From Magnetospirillum sp. XM-1 (GTDB lineage: Bacteria > Pseudomonadota > Alphaproteobacteria > Rhodospirillales > Magnetospirillaceae), in the NCBI RefSeq assembly GCF_001511835.1, contig NZ_LN997848.1, forward strand, positions 4,058,001 through 4,122,000: 64,000 nucleotides of DNA, written 5' to 3'. Every line of letters begins with the position of its first letter. The stretch's first letter is position 1. The position numbers were made by a program, and so were the translations under genes. Of the stretch, positions 46,628 to 56,514 are shown in pieces. The notes below the pieces were generated by a model. The model had not been told where the DNA came from. It did not search any database and saw only the letters and a list, made by a program, of their open reading frames with translations.

Positions 46628-47620
46628 TCACTTACACCCCAGCCGCTGCTTGTCGCCCTGGACGGCGCGCTTGATGCGGTCGGCCATGTCGGGATGCTCG
46701 GCGAACAGCAGGGCGTAGGTGCGGCAGGCCTGGTCCTTCATGTTGAGCTGGCCGAAGGAGGCGCCCAGCTTGTAGAGCATGTCGGGAGCCTTGGTGTGCT
46801 TGGGGTACTTCTTGTAGGCCTCGCCGAACAGCTTGGCCGAGGCGGCGAAGTCCTTCTTCTGGGAAAAGGCGATGTCGGCCAGCCAGAACTGGGCGTTGCC
46901 GGCCAGCTGGTGGTTGGGATGGGCCTTGAGGAAGGCCTGCAGCCCGCGCTCGGCCCCGTCGTAATCGCCCTTCTGCAACAGGCCGTAAGCTTCCTCGTAG
47001 GCCGACTGGGCGTCCTTGGGCGGCGCCTTGGCGGCCTGGCCCTGCGCCTCGGCCTCGCCCTTCTTCAGGGCGCCGGCCGGCATGGAGCCGAGGTTCTGCG
47101 GTCCCGGGGCCGGGCCGTCGTTGTCGGCGGAATTGGCGCCGGGCTTGACGCCCTTGGGCGGAATGAGGACCGGAGCGCCGCTGGCCGTGGTGGCGGGGGC
47201 CGAAGCCGCCGGCATGGACATGGATTGCGGCTGGGCCGAGGAAGAGGAAGCCCCCTTCCCCGCTTCCAGATCCTTGAAGCGCAGGTCCAGGTCGGCCTGC
47301 ATGCGTTCAAGCTGCTTGGCCAGCTGCGAGGACTTGAAATTGGCCTCCTCGATCTTGCCGGTGAGGAAGCGGTTGGCGTCCTCCAGCTCGTTGATGCGGT
47401 CCTCCAGACGCGACGCCATGGTGCCCGCGACGCTGCCGTCGTTGGAGCGCACCACGGTGGTGCCGCCCCGCGCCTGCTGCTGCTGCATGGTCATCAGGTC
47501 GCGTTCCAGGCGCTCGATACGGTCGTAGAGCGCCCGAGTATCGGCCTGGGCAAAAGCGGGATTGGGAGCTGCGCCGAGCATCAGCGCGCAAAAGGCGGTG
47601 GCAAGAACCAGACGACGCAC
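46628..47620 (-). CDS. cpoB: Tol-Pal associated periplasmic protein CpoB/YbgF
   Basis: 330 aa. Signal peptide RLVLATAFCALMLGAAPNPA ending AFAQA. An N-terminal coiled coil (about 28-125: LYDRIERLERDLMTMQQQQA, DRINELEDANRFLTGKIEEA) for trimer formation, a Pro/Ala linker, then tetratricopeptide repeats (about 205-325: AYEEAYGLLQKGDYDGAERG, FLKAHPNHQLAGNAQFWLAD, AYKKYPKHTKAPDMLYKLGA). It links Tol-Pal energy to septal peptidoglycan synthesis in E. coli. It is downstream of pal, as usual. Confidence 0.93.
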   Translation of the reverse strand: MRRLVLATAFCALMLGAAPNPAFAQADTRALYDRIERLERDLMTMQQQQARGGTTVVRSNDGSVAGTMASRLEDRINELEDANRFLTGKIEEANFKSSQLAKQLERMQADLDLRFKDLEAGKGASSSSAQPQSMSMPAASAPATTASGAPVLIPPKGVKPGANSADNDGPAPGPQNLGSMPAGALKKGEAEAQGQAAKAPPKDAQSAYEEAYGLLQKGDYDGAERGLQAFLKAHPNHQLAGNAQFWLADIAFSQKKDFAASAKLFGEAYKKYPKHTKAPDMLYKLGASFGQLNMKDQACRTYALLFAEHPDMADRIKRAVQGDKQRLGCK

Positions 47621-47727
47621 GGCCTACCTCATCTTCGAAACGAATGCCGAAGAATGACTATTGAACGCGATCAAGGCAAGAGCAAGGCAAGGAATTGCCG
47701 GCGACGAGGGCCCAAAAAACGAAAAGA

Positions 47728-47760
47728 GCGCCTGCCTCCGCCGAAGCGGAGGGCAGGCGC
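47728..47760 (-). terminator. Terminator between pal and cpoB
   Basis: GCGCCTGCCTCCGC (47728-47741), CGAA loop, GCGGAGGGCAGGCGC (47746-47760), with one bulged G. On the minus strand it is followed by TCTTTTCGTTTTTT. It is a good intrinsic terminator for pal, so cpoB probably has its own promoter or depends on read-through. Confidence 0.82.
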
Positions 47761-47787
47761 CCCATTTTCGTTCCGTAAACGGCCTGA

Positions 47788-48273
47788 TTAGTTCAGGACG
47801 GTCACGCCACGACGGTTCTGCGACCAAGCGGCCTCGTTCGAGCCCAGAGCGACGGGGCGCTCCTTGCCGTAGGAGACGGTCTTGACGCGAGCGGCGGCAA
47901 CGCCGGCGGCCTTCAGGTACTCGGCGACCGAATTGGCGCGCTTCTCACCCAGAGCCAGGTTGTACTCGCGGGTGCCGCGCTCGTCGGCATGACCTTCGAT
48001 GGTCATGGAGTAGTTCGGATAGGCCTTCAGCCAGGCAGCCTGCTTGTCCAGGGTGGCCTTGGCGTCAGCGCGCAGGCTGGACTTGTCGAAGTCGAAGAAG
48101 ACGCGATCGCCGACATTGGCGACGAAGTCTTCCTTCGAGCCCTTCACGATGCCCGAGCCGGCAGCCGGCGAGGTCTGGCCAGCGCCACCCTTGGCACCGG
48201 TGTCGGAAGGAGCGGATTCGCAAGCGGCCAGCAGAGCGGCGGCGGCAACGATGGTCAGGAAACGCAGTTTCAT
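47788..48273 (-). CDS. pal: Peptidoglycan-associated lipoprotein Pal
   Basis: 161 aa. Lipobox LLAAC (Cys18) after a short signal peptide. The OmpA-like domain (about 50-158) has DRVFFDFDKSSLRADAKATL, TIEGHADERGTREYNLALGE and KRANSVAEYLKAAGV, including the conserved Asp and Arg that bind diaminopimelate. It anchors the outer membrane to peptidoglycan and partners TolB. A promoter lies at the end of tolB and a terminator follows, so it can be made at high level apart from the tol operon. Confidence 0.98.
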   Translation of the reverse strand: MKLRFLTIVAAAALLAACESAPSDTGAKGGAGQTSPAAGSGIVKGSKEDFVANVGDRVFFDFDKSSLRADAKATLDKQAAWLKAYPNYSMTIEGHADERGTREYNLALGEKRANSVAEYLKAAGVAAARVKTVSYGKERPVALGSNEAAWSQNRRGVTVLN

Positions 48274-48423
48274 ATTTGAGGACTCCCCCTCAATGCGACG
48301 CGGGAATGGAAATAGATCGGACCTTAGAGACTCCGCGCCGTCCGATCAAGGACGACACGCCCCACCAGTGACACCGTTAGCGATGGGACCCGATGTCACC
48401 GGATTAAATCCTAATCGGCGCGG

Positions 48424-48452
48424 ACTATACAAACATAATTCTAGGGAATCAA
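48424..48452 (-). promoter_or_regulatory. Sigma-70-type promoter of pal
   Basis: On the minus strand TTGATT (48447-48452) and TATAGT (48424-48429) are separated by exactly 17 bp. This gives a predicted start near 48417 and a leader of about 145 nt before the pal ATG. It overlaps the tolB stop codon and is the best-formed housekeeping promoter I see in the window. Confidence 0.75.
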
Positions 48453-49775
48453 GGGGGACCACGCAGGATCCGACCCATCGATGGGAGTTAAGAGCACTCT
48501 TTCATTAACGCCGGTCAGGTCGATGGTGTACAGACGCACCACCTGCCCCCGTCCGCGCTCATCCGAGGGAGATTCGCGGAAAAAGGACAGAACCCGGCCA
48601 TTCGGGGCCCAGGTGGGACCTTCCACCAGGAAGCCTTCGGCCAGCAAACGCTCGCCCGAACCGTCGGTGCGCATGACACCTATGAAGAATTGCCCACCCT
48701 TCTGCTTGGTGAAGGCGATGAGGTCGCCTCTGGGGCTCCACACCGGCGTGGCGTAACGGCCGTCACCGAAGCTGATGCGCTGCGGGTTGGAGCCGTCGGC
48801 CCCCATGACGTAGATCTGCTGCCCGCCGCCCCGGTCGGATTCGAAGACGATCTGCTGGCCGTCGGGCGAATAGCTGGGCGCGGTGTCGATGGCGGGATTG
48901 AACGTCAGCTGCTTTTTCTGCCGGGTCAGCAGATTCATTTCGTAGATTTCAGTATTGCCGCTTTCGGCCATGCTGAAGATGACCTTGTTGCCGTCGGGCG
49001 AGAAGCGCGGCGCGAAGGTCATGCCCGGGAAATTGCCCAGCGATTCACGCCGGCCGGTATCCAGGTTGAAGATGTAGACCCGGGGCACGCCCTTGAAATA
49101 CGAGAGGTACGTGATCTCGCGGGCGCTGGGCGAGAAGCGGGGTGTCAGCACCAGTTCCGACCCGTCGGTGAGGAAGCGGTGGTTCTCGCCGTCCTGATCC
49201 ATGATGGACAGGCGCTTCTTGCGGTCGTTCTTGGGACCGGATTCCGCGATGTAGACGATCTGGGTGTCGAAATACCCGTCCTCGCCGGTCACCCGCTTGT
49301 AGATGGCGTCGGCCACCTTGTGCGACAGCCGCCGCCAATCCTGGGGCGAAGCCGACAGCGTCCAGCCGGTCATGTAGGCTTCGTTGAACACGTCCCACAG
49401 GCGGAATTCCACCCGGATGCGTCCGTCGGGGCCGCTTTCCACCTTGCCGCTGACCAGGGCTTCCGCGTTGATGGCCTTCCAGTCGGGAAAGCGCGGACCG
49501 GCCTGCAGGGAGGCCACGGTCTGGATGAAGGCCTTGGGGTCGATGGGCTTGAACAGCCCCGAACGCTCCAGATCGGCCGAGACCACCCGGGCGATGTCGG
49601 CGCCGATGCGCCCGTCCTGGGGCTGGCCGCCGGCGAAGTCGGGAATGGCGATGGGCAGCGGCTTCATCTGGCCGCGGGTGATGTCGATCCGCACCTCGGC
49701 GCTGGCGGGCAGAGCCGCCAGGACCCCGAGGACGACGAAGGCGGCCAGCGCCGCGAGCGAGCGAATGCGTGACAT
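48441..49775 (-). CDS. tolB: Periplasmic Tol-Pal protein TolB
   Basis: 444 aa from ATG 49775 (an ATG 9 bp upstream is too close to its purine stretch). Signal peptide [20 protein letters not shown] ending ASAEV. An N-terminal domain (about 25-160: [22 protein letters not shown]-like PIDPKAFIQ) is followed by a beta-propeller with repeated motifs such as [60 protein letters not shown]. It binds Pal and TolA. Confidence 0.97.
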   Translation of the reverse strand: MSRIRSLAALAAFVVLGVLAALPASAEVRIDITRGQMKPLPIAIPDFAGGQPQDGRIGADIARVVSADLERSGLFKPIDPKAFIQTVASLQAGPRFPDWKAINAEALVSGKVESGPDGRIRVEFRLWDVFNEAYMTGWTLSASPQDWRRLSHKVADAIYKRVTGEDGYFDTQIVYIAESGPKNDRKKRLSIMDQDGENHRFLTDGSELVLTPRFSPSAREITYLSYFKGVPRVYIFNLDTGRRESLGNFPGMTFAPRFSPDGNKVIFSMAESGNTEIYEMNLLTRQKKQLTFNPAIDTAPSYSPDGQQIVFESDRGGGQQIYVMGADGSNPQRISFGDGRYATPVWSPRGDLIAFTKQKGGQFFIGVMRTDGSGERLLAEGFLVEGPTWAPNGRVLSFFRESPSDERGRGQVVRLYTIDLTGVNERVLLTPIDGSDPAWSPLIP

Positions 49776-49780
49776 GGGGA

Positions 49781-50776
49781 TCATCTTCCTGCCGCGAACT
49801 TGGGGTTGAAGGCCAACGTGAAATCCTTGAACTGCTCGTACTTGTCCACCGGAATGGGCAGCGGGCTGGCGGCGCGCACGGCGCGGCGCGCGCTGTCGGC
49901 GGCGGCCTGGTAATAGGGATTGAGCATCATCATCGGGTCCGCCTTGATCTCGGCGGCGGTGACGGTGCCGTCGGGCAGCACCGAGACCTGGATCATCACC
50001 ACCAGCTTGTCGGCGTCCTTGGCGCCGGCCGGCACGTTCCAGAACCGCTCGATATGGGCGCGGATACGGTCGCGCTCGGTCATGGAGACCGGCTCGTTGG
50101 GATTGTGCGACGCCGAGCCCCTGACCGATTGCGGCGCGGTCTGGGTGGCGGTCTTGTTCTCCGGCACCGAGGGCTTGAGCTTCTCGGTGGACTTCAGGAG
50201 CTTGTCCAGTTCGTCCTGGGGCGTCGGCTTCTTCTTGTCCACCGACTTCAGCAGCGAATCCAGCTCGTCCTTGACGTCCTTGGTCTTCTTGGGCGGCTCG
50301 GGCTTGGGCGGCGGCGGAGGCGGCGGAGGCGGCTCCGGCTTATGCTCGGGCTTGGGCTCGGGCTTAGGCATGGGGGCCGGCTCCGGCTTGGGCGGAGGAG
50401 GCGCGGGCGTGGGCGGCGGCGGCGGCGCCGGGGTAGGCGGCGGCGGCGGCTTGGGCGGTTCGGGCTTGGGCGGCTCGGGCTTCGGCGGTTCCGGCTTGGG
50501 CGGCTCGGGCTTCGGCGGTTCCGGCTTGGGCGGCTCGGGCTTCGGCGGTTCCGGCTTGGGCGGCTCGGGCTCGGCCTTCTGGGGCTCGGGCTGGGGCTTG
50601 TTGTCCTGGAGCGGCGGCGGGTTGGTCTTGGCGCCGATGGGAACGATGTCGACGACCAGCGGCGCTTCCTCCACGGGCAGCTCGCGCCAGAACTGCGGCA
50701 GGCCGAACACCGCCAGCAGGAACAGCGCCAGATGCAGAAGACCGGAGAAGACGTAGCTTTCGCGCCGCATTTCCAT
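49781..50776 (-). CDS. tolA: TolA-type energy transducer
   Basis: 331 aa. One N-terminal membrane helix (about 9-27, [20 protein letters not shown]). Then a long extended periplasmic linker made of repeated PPKPE units and Pro runs (about 58-170), and a C-terminal TonB/TolA-like domain (about 225-331: [40 protein letters not shown]). It carries proton-motive energy from TolQR to TolB-Pal. The Pro-Lys-Glu linker is TonB-like, whereas enterobacterial TolA has an Ala-rich helix. Confidence 0.92.
   Translation of the reverse strand: MEMRRESYVFSGLLHLALFLLAVFGLPQFWRELPVEEAPLVVDIVPIGAKTNPPPLQDNKPQPEPQKAEPEPPKPEPPKPEPPKPEPPKPEPPKPEPPKPEPPKPEPPKPPPPPTPAPPPPPTPAPPPPKPEPAPMPKPEPKPEHKPEPPPPPPPPPKPEPPKKTKDVKDELDSLLKSVDKKKPTPQDELDKLLKSTEKLKPSVPENKTATQTAPQSVRGSASHNPNEPVSMTERDRIRAHIERFWNVPAGAKDADKLVVMIQVSVLPDGTVTAAEIKADPMMMLNPYYQAAADSARRAVRAASPLPIPVDKYEQFKDFTLAFNPKFAAGR
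50461..50570 (-). repeat. 30-bp tandem repeat in tolA coding the Pro-Lys-Glu linker
   Basis: A 30-bp unit (starting CCGGCTTGGGCGGCTCGGGC on +) occurs at 50491 and 50521 identically, at 50461 with few changes, and partially at 50551. Each unit encodes two PPKPE pentads. Copies are near identical at DNA level, so the linker length could vary by slippage without frameshift. Confidence 0.88.
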
Positions 50777-50785
50777 GACGGGAGC

Positions 50786-51249
<464 letters not shown>

Positions 51250-51250
<1 letters not shown>

Positions 51251-51975
51251 CAGGCCTTCTCCTCGAGCTGGCGCGACAGGATGGCGCCGAATTCACCGGC
51301 GAAATTCTCCAGGCGCTTGGAATAGCGGTCGAGATCGGTGGAGATCTTGTTGTAGGCGATCACCGCCGGAATGGCGGCCACCAGGCCGAGAGCGGTGGCG
51401 AACAGCGCCTCGGCGATGCCGGGCGCCACCACGGCCAGCGAGGTGTTCTTGGTCGCGGCGATGGACTGGAACGAGTTCATGATGCCCCACACCGTGCCGA
51501 ACAGGCCGATGAACGGCGCCGTCGAGCCCACCGAGGCCAGGAAGCCCAGACGGCGCTCCAGCAGCTCCATCTCGCGGCCCAAGGTGACGCTCATCACCCG
51601 GTCGATGCGCTGGGGCAGGCTGGCCCTGGTCGAATCGCGGTCGGCCAGGCCCTTGGCCGCCGAACGCCGCCATTCGCGCATGGCGGCCACGAAGATGGAC
51701 GACATGGGATCCAGCGGCCGGGCGCCGATGCGGTCGTACAGCTCCTCCAGCGAGCCGCCCGACCAGAAGGCTTCCTCGAACTGGTCGGCCCGGGTGCTGA
51801 GCTGGCGCACCTTCATCAGCTTGTCAAAGATGATGGCCCAGCACCAGAACGAGGCCAGAAGCAGGGCGATCATGACGAACTTGACGATGATGTCGGCGCG
51901 CATGAACAGCGCCCACATGGACAAGTCCATCTGCGCCGCCGCTCCGGCCGCCCCTACTGCCTGAGAAGGATCCAT
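51250..51975 (-). CDS. tolQ: TolQ proton-channel protein
   Basis: 241 aa. Three membrane helices: about 25-45 ([20 protein letters not shown]), 140-165 ([20 protein letters not shown]) and 175-200 ([20 protein letters not shown]). The family signature [17 protein letters not shown] is complete. With TolR it uses the proton gradient to drive TolA. It starts 5 bp after ybgC. Confidence 0.97.
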
Positions 51976-51980
51976 GATAC

Positions 51981-52403
51981 CTACCGCCTTTCGCTGATCC
52001 GCTTCGCGAACAATTCCCTGACCGGCGCCGGAATGCGGGCCGGTTTGCCGGACAGGGTGATATAGCCCAGGCGCACCCCGATGCGCACCAATTCAGTTCC
52101 GTCTTCGGCGCGGATGATCCGCTGCTCCAGTTCAATACTGGCGCCGCCGATGGAAGTCACCTCGGTTTGAACCGAAAGCAGGTCGTCCAGCTTGGCCGGA
52201 CGTCGGAAATCCATGTTGGCCGAGCGCACCGCGAAGGCGGTTCCCTCACCGTCTTCCAGCATTTTCCGCTGGCTGACGCCCAGTTCGCGCACCAGCTCGG
52301 TGCGCGCCCGCTCGGCGAAATTCAGGTAGTTGGAGTGGTAGACGATGCCGCCGGCATCGGTGTCCTCGTAATAGACGCGGATGGGGAAACTATGAACGCT
52401 CAT
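51981..52403 (-). CDS. ybgC: Acyl-CoA thioesterase YbgC
   Basis: 140 aa hotdog-fold protein. The active region is [20 protein letters not shown] with the catalytic Asp in DTDAGG and His in [26 protein letters not shown] follows. It hydrolyses acyl-CoA or acyl-ACP thioesters, probably in phospholipid metabolism. It is the traditional first gene of the tol operon and overlaps ruvB by 4 bp. Confidence 0.95.
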   Translation of the reverse strand: MSVHSFPIRVYYEDTDAGGIVYHSNYLNFAERARTELVRELGVSQRKMLEDGEGTAFAVRSANMDFRRPAKLDDLLSVQTEVTSIGGASIELEQRIIRAEDGTELVRIGVRLGYITLSGKPARIPAPVRELFAKRISERR

Positions 52404-53443
52404 TCCCCCTCCTCATCCATGCGGGTCAGAAGATCCAGCTGCACCAAGAGGTCCTTGGGCGGATTGATGCCGATATGCTTGAAGCCCGAAGCCGACAGCA
52501 TGCGGCCCCTGGGCGTGCGCTGGATCATGCCCTGCTGCAGCAGATAGGGTTCGACCACCTCTTCCAGGGTATCGCGGCTTTCCGAGAGCGCCGCGGCCAG
52601 GGTTTCCACACCCACCGGCCCGCCGCCGTAATTCTCGGCGATGCAGCGGAGATAGCGGCGGTCCATGGCGTCCAGGCCGATGCGGTCCACTTCCAGACGG
52701 TTCAGCGCCGCGTCGGCGATGGCGGCGTCCACCGGCGACTTGCCGGCCACGGCGGCGAAATCGCGCACCCGGCGCAACAGCCGTCCCGCCACGCGGGGCG
52801 TGCCCCTGGACCGGCGCGCCACCTCGGCCGAGCCGTCGGCGGTCAAATCGAAGCCCAGCACGCGGGCGCCGCGCGACACGATGGATTCCAGTTCAGCCGG
52901 CTCGTAGAAATTCATGCGGCACGGAATGCCGAAACGCTCGCGCAGCGGCGTGGTCAACAGGCCCGAGCGGGTGGTCGCCCCCACCAGGGTGAAGCGGGGC
53001 AGATCGATGCGGACAGAGCGGGCCGCCGGCCCTTCACCGATGATCAGATCCAACTGAAAGTCCTCCATCGCAGGATAGAGAACCTCCTCTATGGCAGGAT
53101 TAAGGCGATGGATCTCGTCGATGAACAGGACGTCGTTGGGTTCCAGATTGGTCAGCAGCGCCGCCAGGTCGCCAGCCCGCTGGATCACCGGACCGGAGGT
53201 GGCGCGAAAGCCCACCCCCAGTTCACGCGCCACGATCTGGGCCAGCGTGGTCTTGCCCAGGCCGGGCGGGCCGTGGAACAGCACGTGGTCGAGCGCGTCG
53301 CCACGGCCGCGGGCGGCATGGATGAACACCTTCAGGTTCTCGCACACCTGCCGCTGGCCGACAAAATCGTCGAGCGACAGCGGCCGGAGCGAGGTCTCGG
53401 CATCGGCGAGGTTCTGCTCGGGCGAGACCATGCGCGGCGTCAT
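52400..53443 (-). CDS. ruvB: Holliday junction branch-migration ATPase RuvB
   Basis: 347 aa. AAA+ motor: [20 protein letters not shown], Walker [21 protein letters not shown], Walker [21 protein letters not shown], sensor 1 [20 protein letters not shown], arginine-containing [20 protein letters not shown], and the C-terminal winged helix [20 protein letters not shown]. It overlaps ruvA and ybgC by 4 bp each, so the operon is translationally coupled. Confidence 0.98.
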   Translation of the reverse strand: MTPRMVSPEQNLADAETSLRPLSLDDFVGQRQVCENLKVFIHAARGRGDALDHVLFHGPPGLGKTTLAQIVARELGVGFRATSGPVIQRAGDLAALLTNLEPNDVLFIDEIHRLNPAIEEVLYPAMEDFQLDLIIGEGPAARSVRIDLPRFTLVGATTRSGLLTTPLRERFGIPCRMNFYEPAELESIVSRGARVLGFDLTADGSAEVARRSRGTPRVAGRLLRRVRDFAAVAGKSPVDAAIADAALNRLEVDRIGLDAMDRRYLRCIAENYGGGPVGVETLAAALSESRDTLEEVVEPYLLQQGMIQRTPRGRMLSASGFKHIGINPPKDLLVQLDLLTRMDEEGE

Positions 53444-54072
53444 GCCAGCAGCCCCTTGCCCAGGCGCTTCAGCGCGGCGCGGATCAGGGCCGACGAATCG
53501 GCGTCATCACCCAGCTCGCGGGCGGTTTCCCCCACCGCCTGGAAGGCTTCCAGGCGCTTGTAGCCCAGGTTGACCAGGGCGGAGACGGCGTCCTCCAGGC
53601 GGCCCGAGGCGGCAGGCAGCGGCGCGGCCGAGGCCACGGCGCCGGCGGCGGCATGGAAGCCGCCCAGCGCGATCTTGCCCGCCTTGTCCTTCAGCTCGGT
53701 GAGGATACGCACCGCCAGCTTCGGCCCCACGCCGTTGGCCCGGGTCAGTCCGGCCTTGTCCTGCGCCGCGATGATCTGCAGCAACTGCTCGGGCGAGGCC
53801 ACCGACAGGATGGCCAGCGCCACCTTGGCCCCCACGCCCTGCACCGTGGTCAGCAGGCGGAACCAGTCGCGCTCGCCGGTCTCGAGGAAGCCGAACAGCG
53901 AGATGGCGTCTTCACGCACCTGGGTCTCGACGAACAGGGCGGCGGCGGTGCCCACCTCCAGCCGCGCCAGGGTCTTGGCCGAACAGGCGACCAGATAGCC
54001 GACGCCGTTGCAATCCACCACCGCCCAGTCGTCACCCAGCGAATCGATCAGGCCCTTCAGCTTGGCGATCAT
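53440..54072 (-). CDS. ruvA: Holliday junction-binding protein RuvA
   Basis: 210 aa. N-terminal OB fold ([40 protein letters not shown]), helix-hairpin-helix pairs ([40 protein letters not shown]) and the C-terminal domain III that contacts RuvB ([20 protein letters not shown]). It forms tetramers on four-way junctions. Confidence 0.97.
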   Translation of the reverse strand: MIAKLKGLIDSLGDDWAVVDCNGVGYLVACSAKTLARLEVGTAAALFVETQVREDAISLFGFLETGERDWFRLLTTVQGVGAKVALAILSVASPEQLLQIIAAQDKAGLTRANGVGPKLAVRILTELKDKAGKIALGGFHAAAGAVASAAPLPAASGRLEDAVSALVNLGYKRLEAFQAVGETARELGDDADSSALIRAALKRLGKGLLA

Positions 54073-54569
54073 CGCGCGCCCGCCTTTGCCAGTTTCTGCT
54101 GCGTGCCGCGATGATGGGCGTGGCAGATGGCCACCGCCAAGGCGTCGGCGGCATCGGGCGTGGCGGCGAGGCAGCCGGGCAGCAGGGTCTTCACCATCAT
54201 GCCCACCTGCTCCTTGGCGGCGCGGCCCGTCCCCACCACCGATTGCTTGACCAGGGTGGCGGCGTATTCGCCCACCGGCAAGCCGGCCTTGGCGGGCACC
54301 AGCAGCACTACACCCCTGGCCTGGCCCAATTTAAGCGTGCTGGCCGGGTTCATGTTGACGAAGGTTTCCTCGACCGCCGCCTCGTCGGGACCGAATTCGG
54401 CGATCACCGCCATGATGCCGTCATGGAGCTGAACCAGGCGCTCGGCCAGATCGGCGGAGGCATCGGGACGGATCACCCCGTCCGCCACATGGCGCAGACG
54501 GTTATCGACCGCATCGACGATGCCCCAGCCGGTATTGCGCAACCCAGGATCAAGCCCCAGGATTCTCAT
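54069..54569 (-). CDS. ruvC: Crossover junction endodeoxyribonuclease RuvC
   Basis: 166 aa. RNase H-like resolvase; acidic residues are in [20 protein letters not shown] (Asp7), [20 protein letters not shown] (Glu) and the C-terminal [20 protein letters not shown] (Asp pair). It cuts junctions held by RuvAB. Its start overlaps the yebC stop by one base. Confidence 0.97.
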   Translation of the reverse strand: MRILGLDPGLRNTGWGIVDAVDNRLRHVADGVIRPDASADLAERLVQLHDGIMAVIAEFGPDEAAVEETFVNMNPASTLKLGQARGVVLLVPAKAGLPVGEYAATLVKQSVVGTGRAAKEQVGMMVKTLLPGCLAATPDAADALAVAICHAHHRGTQQKLAKAGAR

Positions 54570-55318
54570 CAGCCAAGCTTTTCCATGATCTCGTCGGGAA
54601 TCTCGAAATTGGCCTGGACGCGCTGGACGTCGTCGTTGTCTTCCAGGATGTCCAGAAGCTTCAAGAGCGTACGGGCGGTTTCCTCGTCGGCGACCGGCAC
54701 GGTGGTCTGCGGCTTCCAGTCCAGGCGGGCGTATTCCGGCGTGCCGAACTTGGCCTCCAGCGCGTCGCGCACCGTGCCCAGATCGTCGGGGGCGCAGGTG
54801 ATCTCGTGGCCGTCCTCGTCGGATTCCACGTTGTCGGCACCGGCGTCCAGCGCGCCTTCGAACATGGCCTCGGCGCCGGCGGCCGACGCCGGATAGCGGA
54901 TGGCGCCGACCCGGTCGAACATGAACGACACCGAATTGGTCTCGCCCAGCGCGCCGCCGTTCTTGTTGAAGGCGGTGCGCACCTCGGTTGCGGTGCGGTT
55001 GCGGTTGTCGGTCAGTCCCTCGACGATGATGGCCACCGAGCCGGGGCCATAGCCTTCATAGCGCACTTCCTCGTAATTGGTGCCGTCGTCGCCGCCGGCG
55101 CCGCGCTTGATGGCGCGCTCCATGGTGTCCTTGGGCATGTTGGCGGCCCGCGCCGCCATGATGGCGGCCCGCAGGCGCGGATTCATGGCCGGGTCCGGCA
55201 TGCCGGTCTTGGCCGAAACCGTCAACTCGCGGATCAGCTTGGTGAAGACCTTGGCCCGCTTGGCGTCCTGCGCGCCCTTGCGGTGCATGATGTTCTTGAA
55301 CTGTGAATGCCCGGCCAT
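54569..55318 (-). CDS. yebC: YebC/PmpR-family translation or transcription regulator
   Basis: 249 aa. It starts [20 protein letters not shown], the near-universal YebC opening, and continues [40 protein letters not shown] and [20 protein letters not shown]. The family has been described as a DNA-binding regulator of ruv genes and others, and more recently as a factor that relieves ribosome stalling at proline-rich runs. The latter would suit the very Pro-rich TolA encoded in this operon, but that link is only an idea. Confidence 0.97.
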   Translation of the reverse strand: MAGHSQFKNIMHRKGAQDAKRAKVFTKLIRELTVSAKTGMPDPAMNPRLRAAIMAARAANMPKDTMERAIKRGAGGDDGTNYEEVRYEGYGPGSVAIIVEGLTDNRNRTATEVRTAFNKNGGALGETNSVSFMFDRVGAIRYPASAAGAEAMFEGALDAGADNVESDEDGHEITCAPDDLGTVRDALEAKFGTPEYARLDWKPQTTVPVADEETARTLLKLLDILEDNDDVQRVQANFEIPDEIMEKLG

Positions 55319-55387
55319 ATTCCGCTACCAATTCCGATGGAAGGAAGATTGACCGGTGCCTATACCACATGTTGTGGCAAAGCAACA

Positions 55388-55417
55388 GGCATCACGCCGC
55401 CGGAATGGCGTGATGCC
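55388..55417 (-). terminator. Stem-loop after the thioredoxin-like gene
   Basis: GGCATCACGCC (55388-55398) and GGCGTGATGCC (55407-55417) form a perfect 11-bp stem with an 8-nt loop, 23 bp past the gene's stop on the minus strand. The following minus-strand sequence TGTTGCTTTG has only a weak T-run. Confidence 0.65.
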
Positions 55418-55439
55418 CGACGCTTCGAGACAAATATGT

Positions 55440-55808
55440 TCAATGGCTGGCGCGGACCACCAGTTCGGTGATGGCGGCCGGATCGGTGACCGCCGTCGAG
55501 CGCCCTATTTCCATCTTGCCGCGGTAGGAAATCAGGGTGCTCTGGCTCTTCACGCCGAGATAGGCCAGGGCGTCCTTCTGGCTGTCGAAATCCACCGCGA
55601 ACACCTTCAGCGCCGGGTTGGAGGATTCCAGCTTGTCCACCGTGGGCTTCTGCGCCTTGCAGGTGGGGCACCAGGGCGCGGTGACGTGGACCAGGATGGG
55701 CGAGCCGGCGGCCTGGGCCGCGTCGAAGGCCATCTTGTCCCACATCTGGGCGGCCTGGACGGCGGGGGCGAGCAGGATCAGGACGAACAGCAGGGCAAGG
55801 CGGGGCAT
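55440..55808 (-). CDS. Exported thioredoxin-like protein
   Basis: 122 aa from ATG 55808. Signal peptide RLALLFVLILLAPAVQAAQ. The thioredoxin fold has its active site in VHVTAPWCPTCKAQKPTVDK (CPTC), and the cis-Pro region is replaced by VKSQSTLISYRGKMEIGRST. It is probably a periplasmic thiol-disulfide protein. The partner is unknown; neither a DsbD/CcdA gene nor cytochrome maturation genes are nearby. Confidence 0.85.
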   Translation of the reverse strand: MPRLALLFVLILLAPAVQAAQMWDKMAFDAAQAAGSPILVHVTAPWCPTCKAQKPTVDKLESSNPALKVFAVDFDSQKDALAYLGVKSQSTLISYRGKMEIGRSTAVTDPAAITELVVRASH

Positions 55809-55888
55809 GGCACTTCCTTTCGGAAAGGACGGTTCCCCCAGATATTCGCCCCCGGCCCCCGAAAGGTTAGCCCGGCGGAAAATTAAAT

Positions 55889-56497
55889 TCACTTCGCCGC
55901 GAGGTCGATCTTCTTGCGCATGGCGTCGAACAGCACGTCGAGATTGCCGCCGGCATTGCGCACCACCGAGGTGAAGTCGGACCGGATGGTGGTGAGCAAT
56001 CCGGCCCCCTCGGCGATCACGTCGGTGATCACCAGCCGTCCCGCCGGACTGCGGACGATGACGAAGGACAGAACCACGCTGTCCTCGGGCGACAGGATCA
56101 TGCGGGCCTTGACCAGCACGCCGTCCTGGCGCTCCTCGCTGCCCAGCACCTCCACCTGGGTCGAACCCGAGGAATTGTCGATCAGTTCGGCATAGGTGGC
56201 GACGAAGAAGGGGATCAGCAGATTGGTGAACGTATCCTTCTGCGCCTCGGTCGCCTTGCGCCAGTAACGGCCCAGGATCAGTTCGGATTCGAAAGCGATG
56301 TCGCCGTATTTCGTCACCAGGGCGCTGACCTTTTCGCGACTGACCTCGCGGCTGAAGGGGCCGCCGACAAAGGTGGCCGCCGCATCGGCGACGGCCTGCT
56401 TGACCAGCGCCTCGGCCTCGGGGCCGCCGGCGGCCCGCGCCGGCTGGACGGCCAGCAGCAGAACCGCCAGCAGAACGGAAAAAACGGCCTTCATCAT
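55889..56497 (-). CDS. MlaC-like phospholipid-binding protein (Tgt2/MlaC family)
   Basis: 202 aa from ATG 56497. Signal peptide FSVLLAVLLLAVQPARAA. MlaC pattern: FVGGPFSREVSREKVSALVT, GRYWRKATEAQKDTFTNLLI, PFFVATYAELIDNSSG, and the C-terminal VITDVIAEGAGLLTTIRSDF. It would ferry phospholipids across the periplasm between the outer membrane and an MCE-type ABC transporter, whose genes are not in the window. It lies 17 bp after ymdB and may be transcribed with it. Confidence 0.87.
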   Translation of the reverse strand: MMKAVFSVLLAVLLLAVQPARAAGGPEAEALVKQAVADAAATFVGGPFSREVSREKVSALVTKYGDIAFESELILGRYWRKATEAQKDTFTNLLIPFFVATYAELIDNSSGSTQVEVLGSEERQDGVLVKARMILSPEDSVVLSFVIVRSPAGRLVITDVIAEGAGLLTTIRSDFTSVVRNAGGNLDVLFDAMRKKIDLAAK

Positions 56498-56514
56498 CCT
56501 CTTCCCCCTCAGCA

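Noticed and set aside
50401..50580. CRISPR-like repeat array
   Set aside because: The repeats are contiguous without spacers, lie in frame within tolA and encode PPKPE units.
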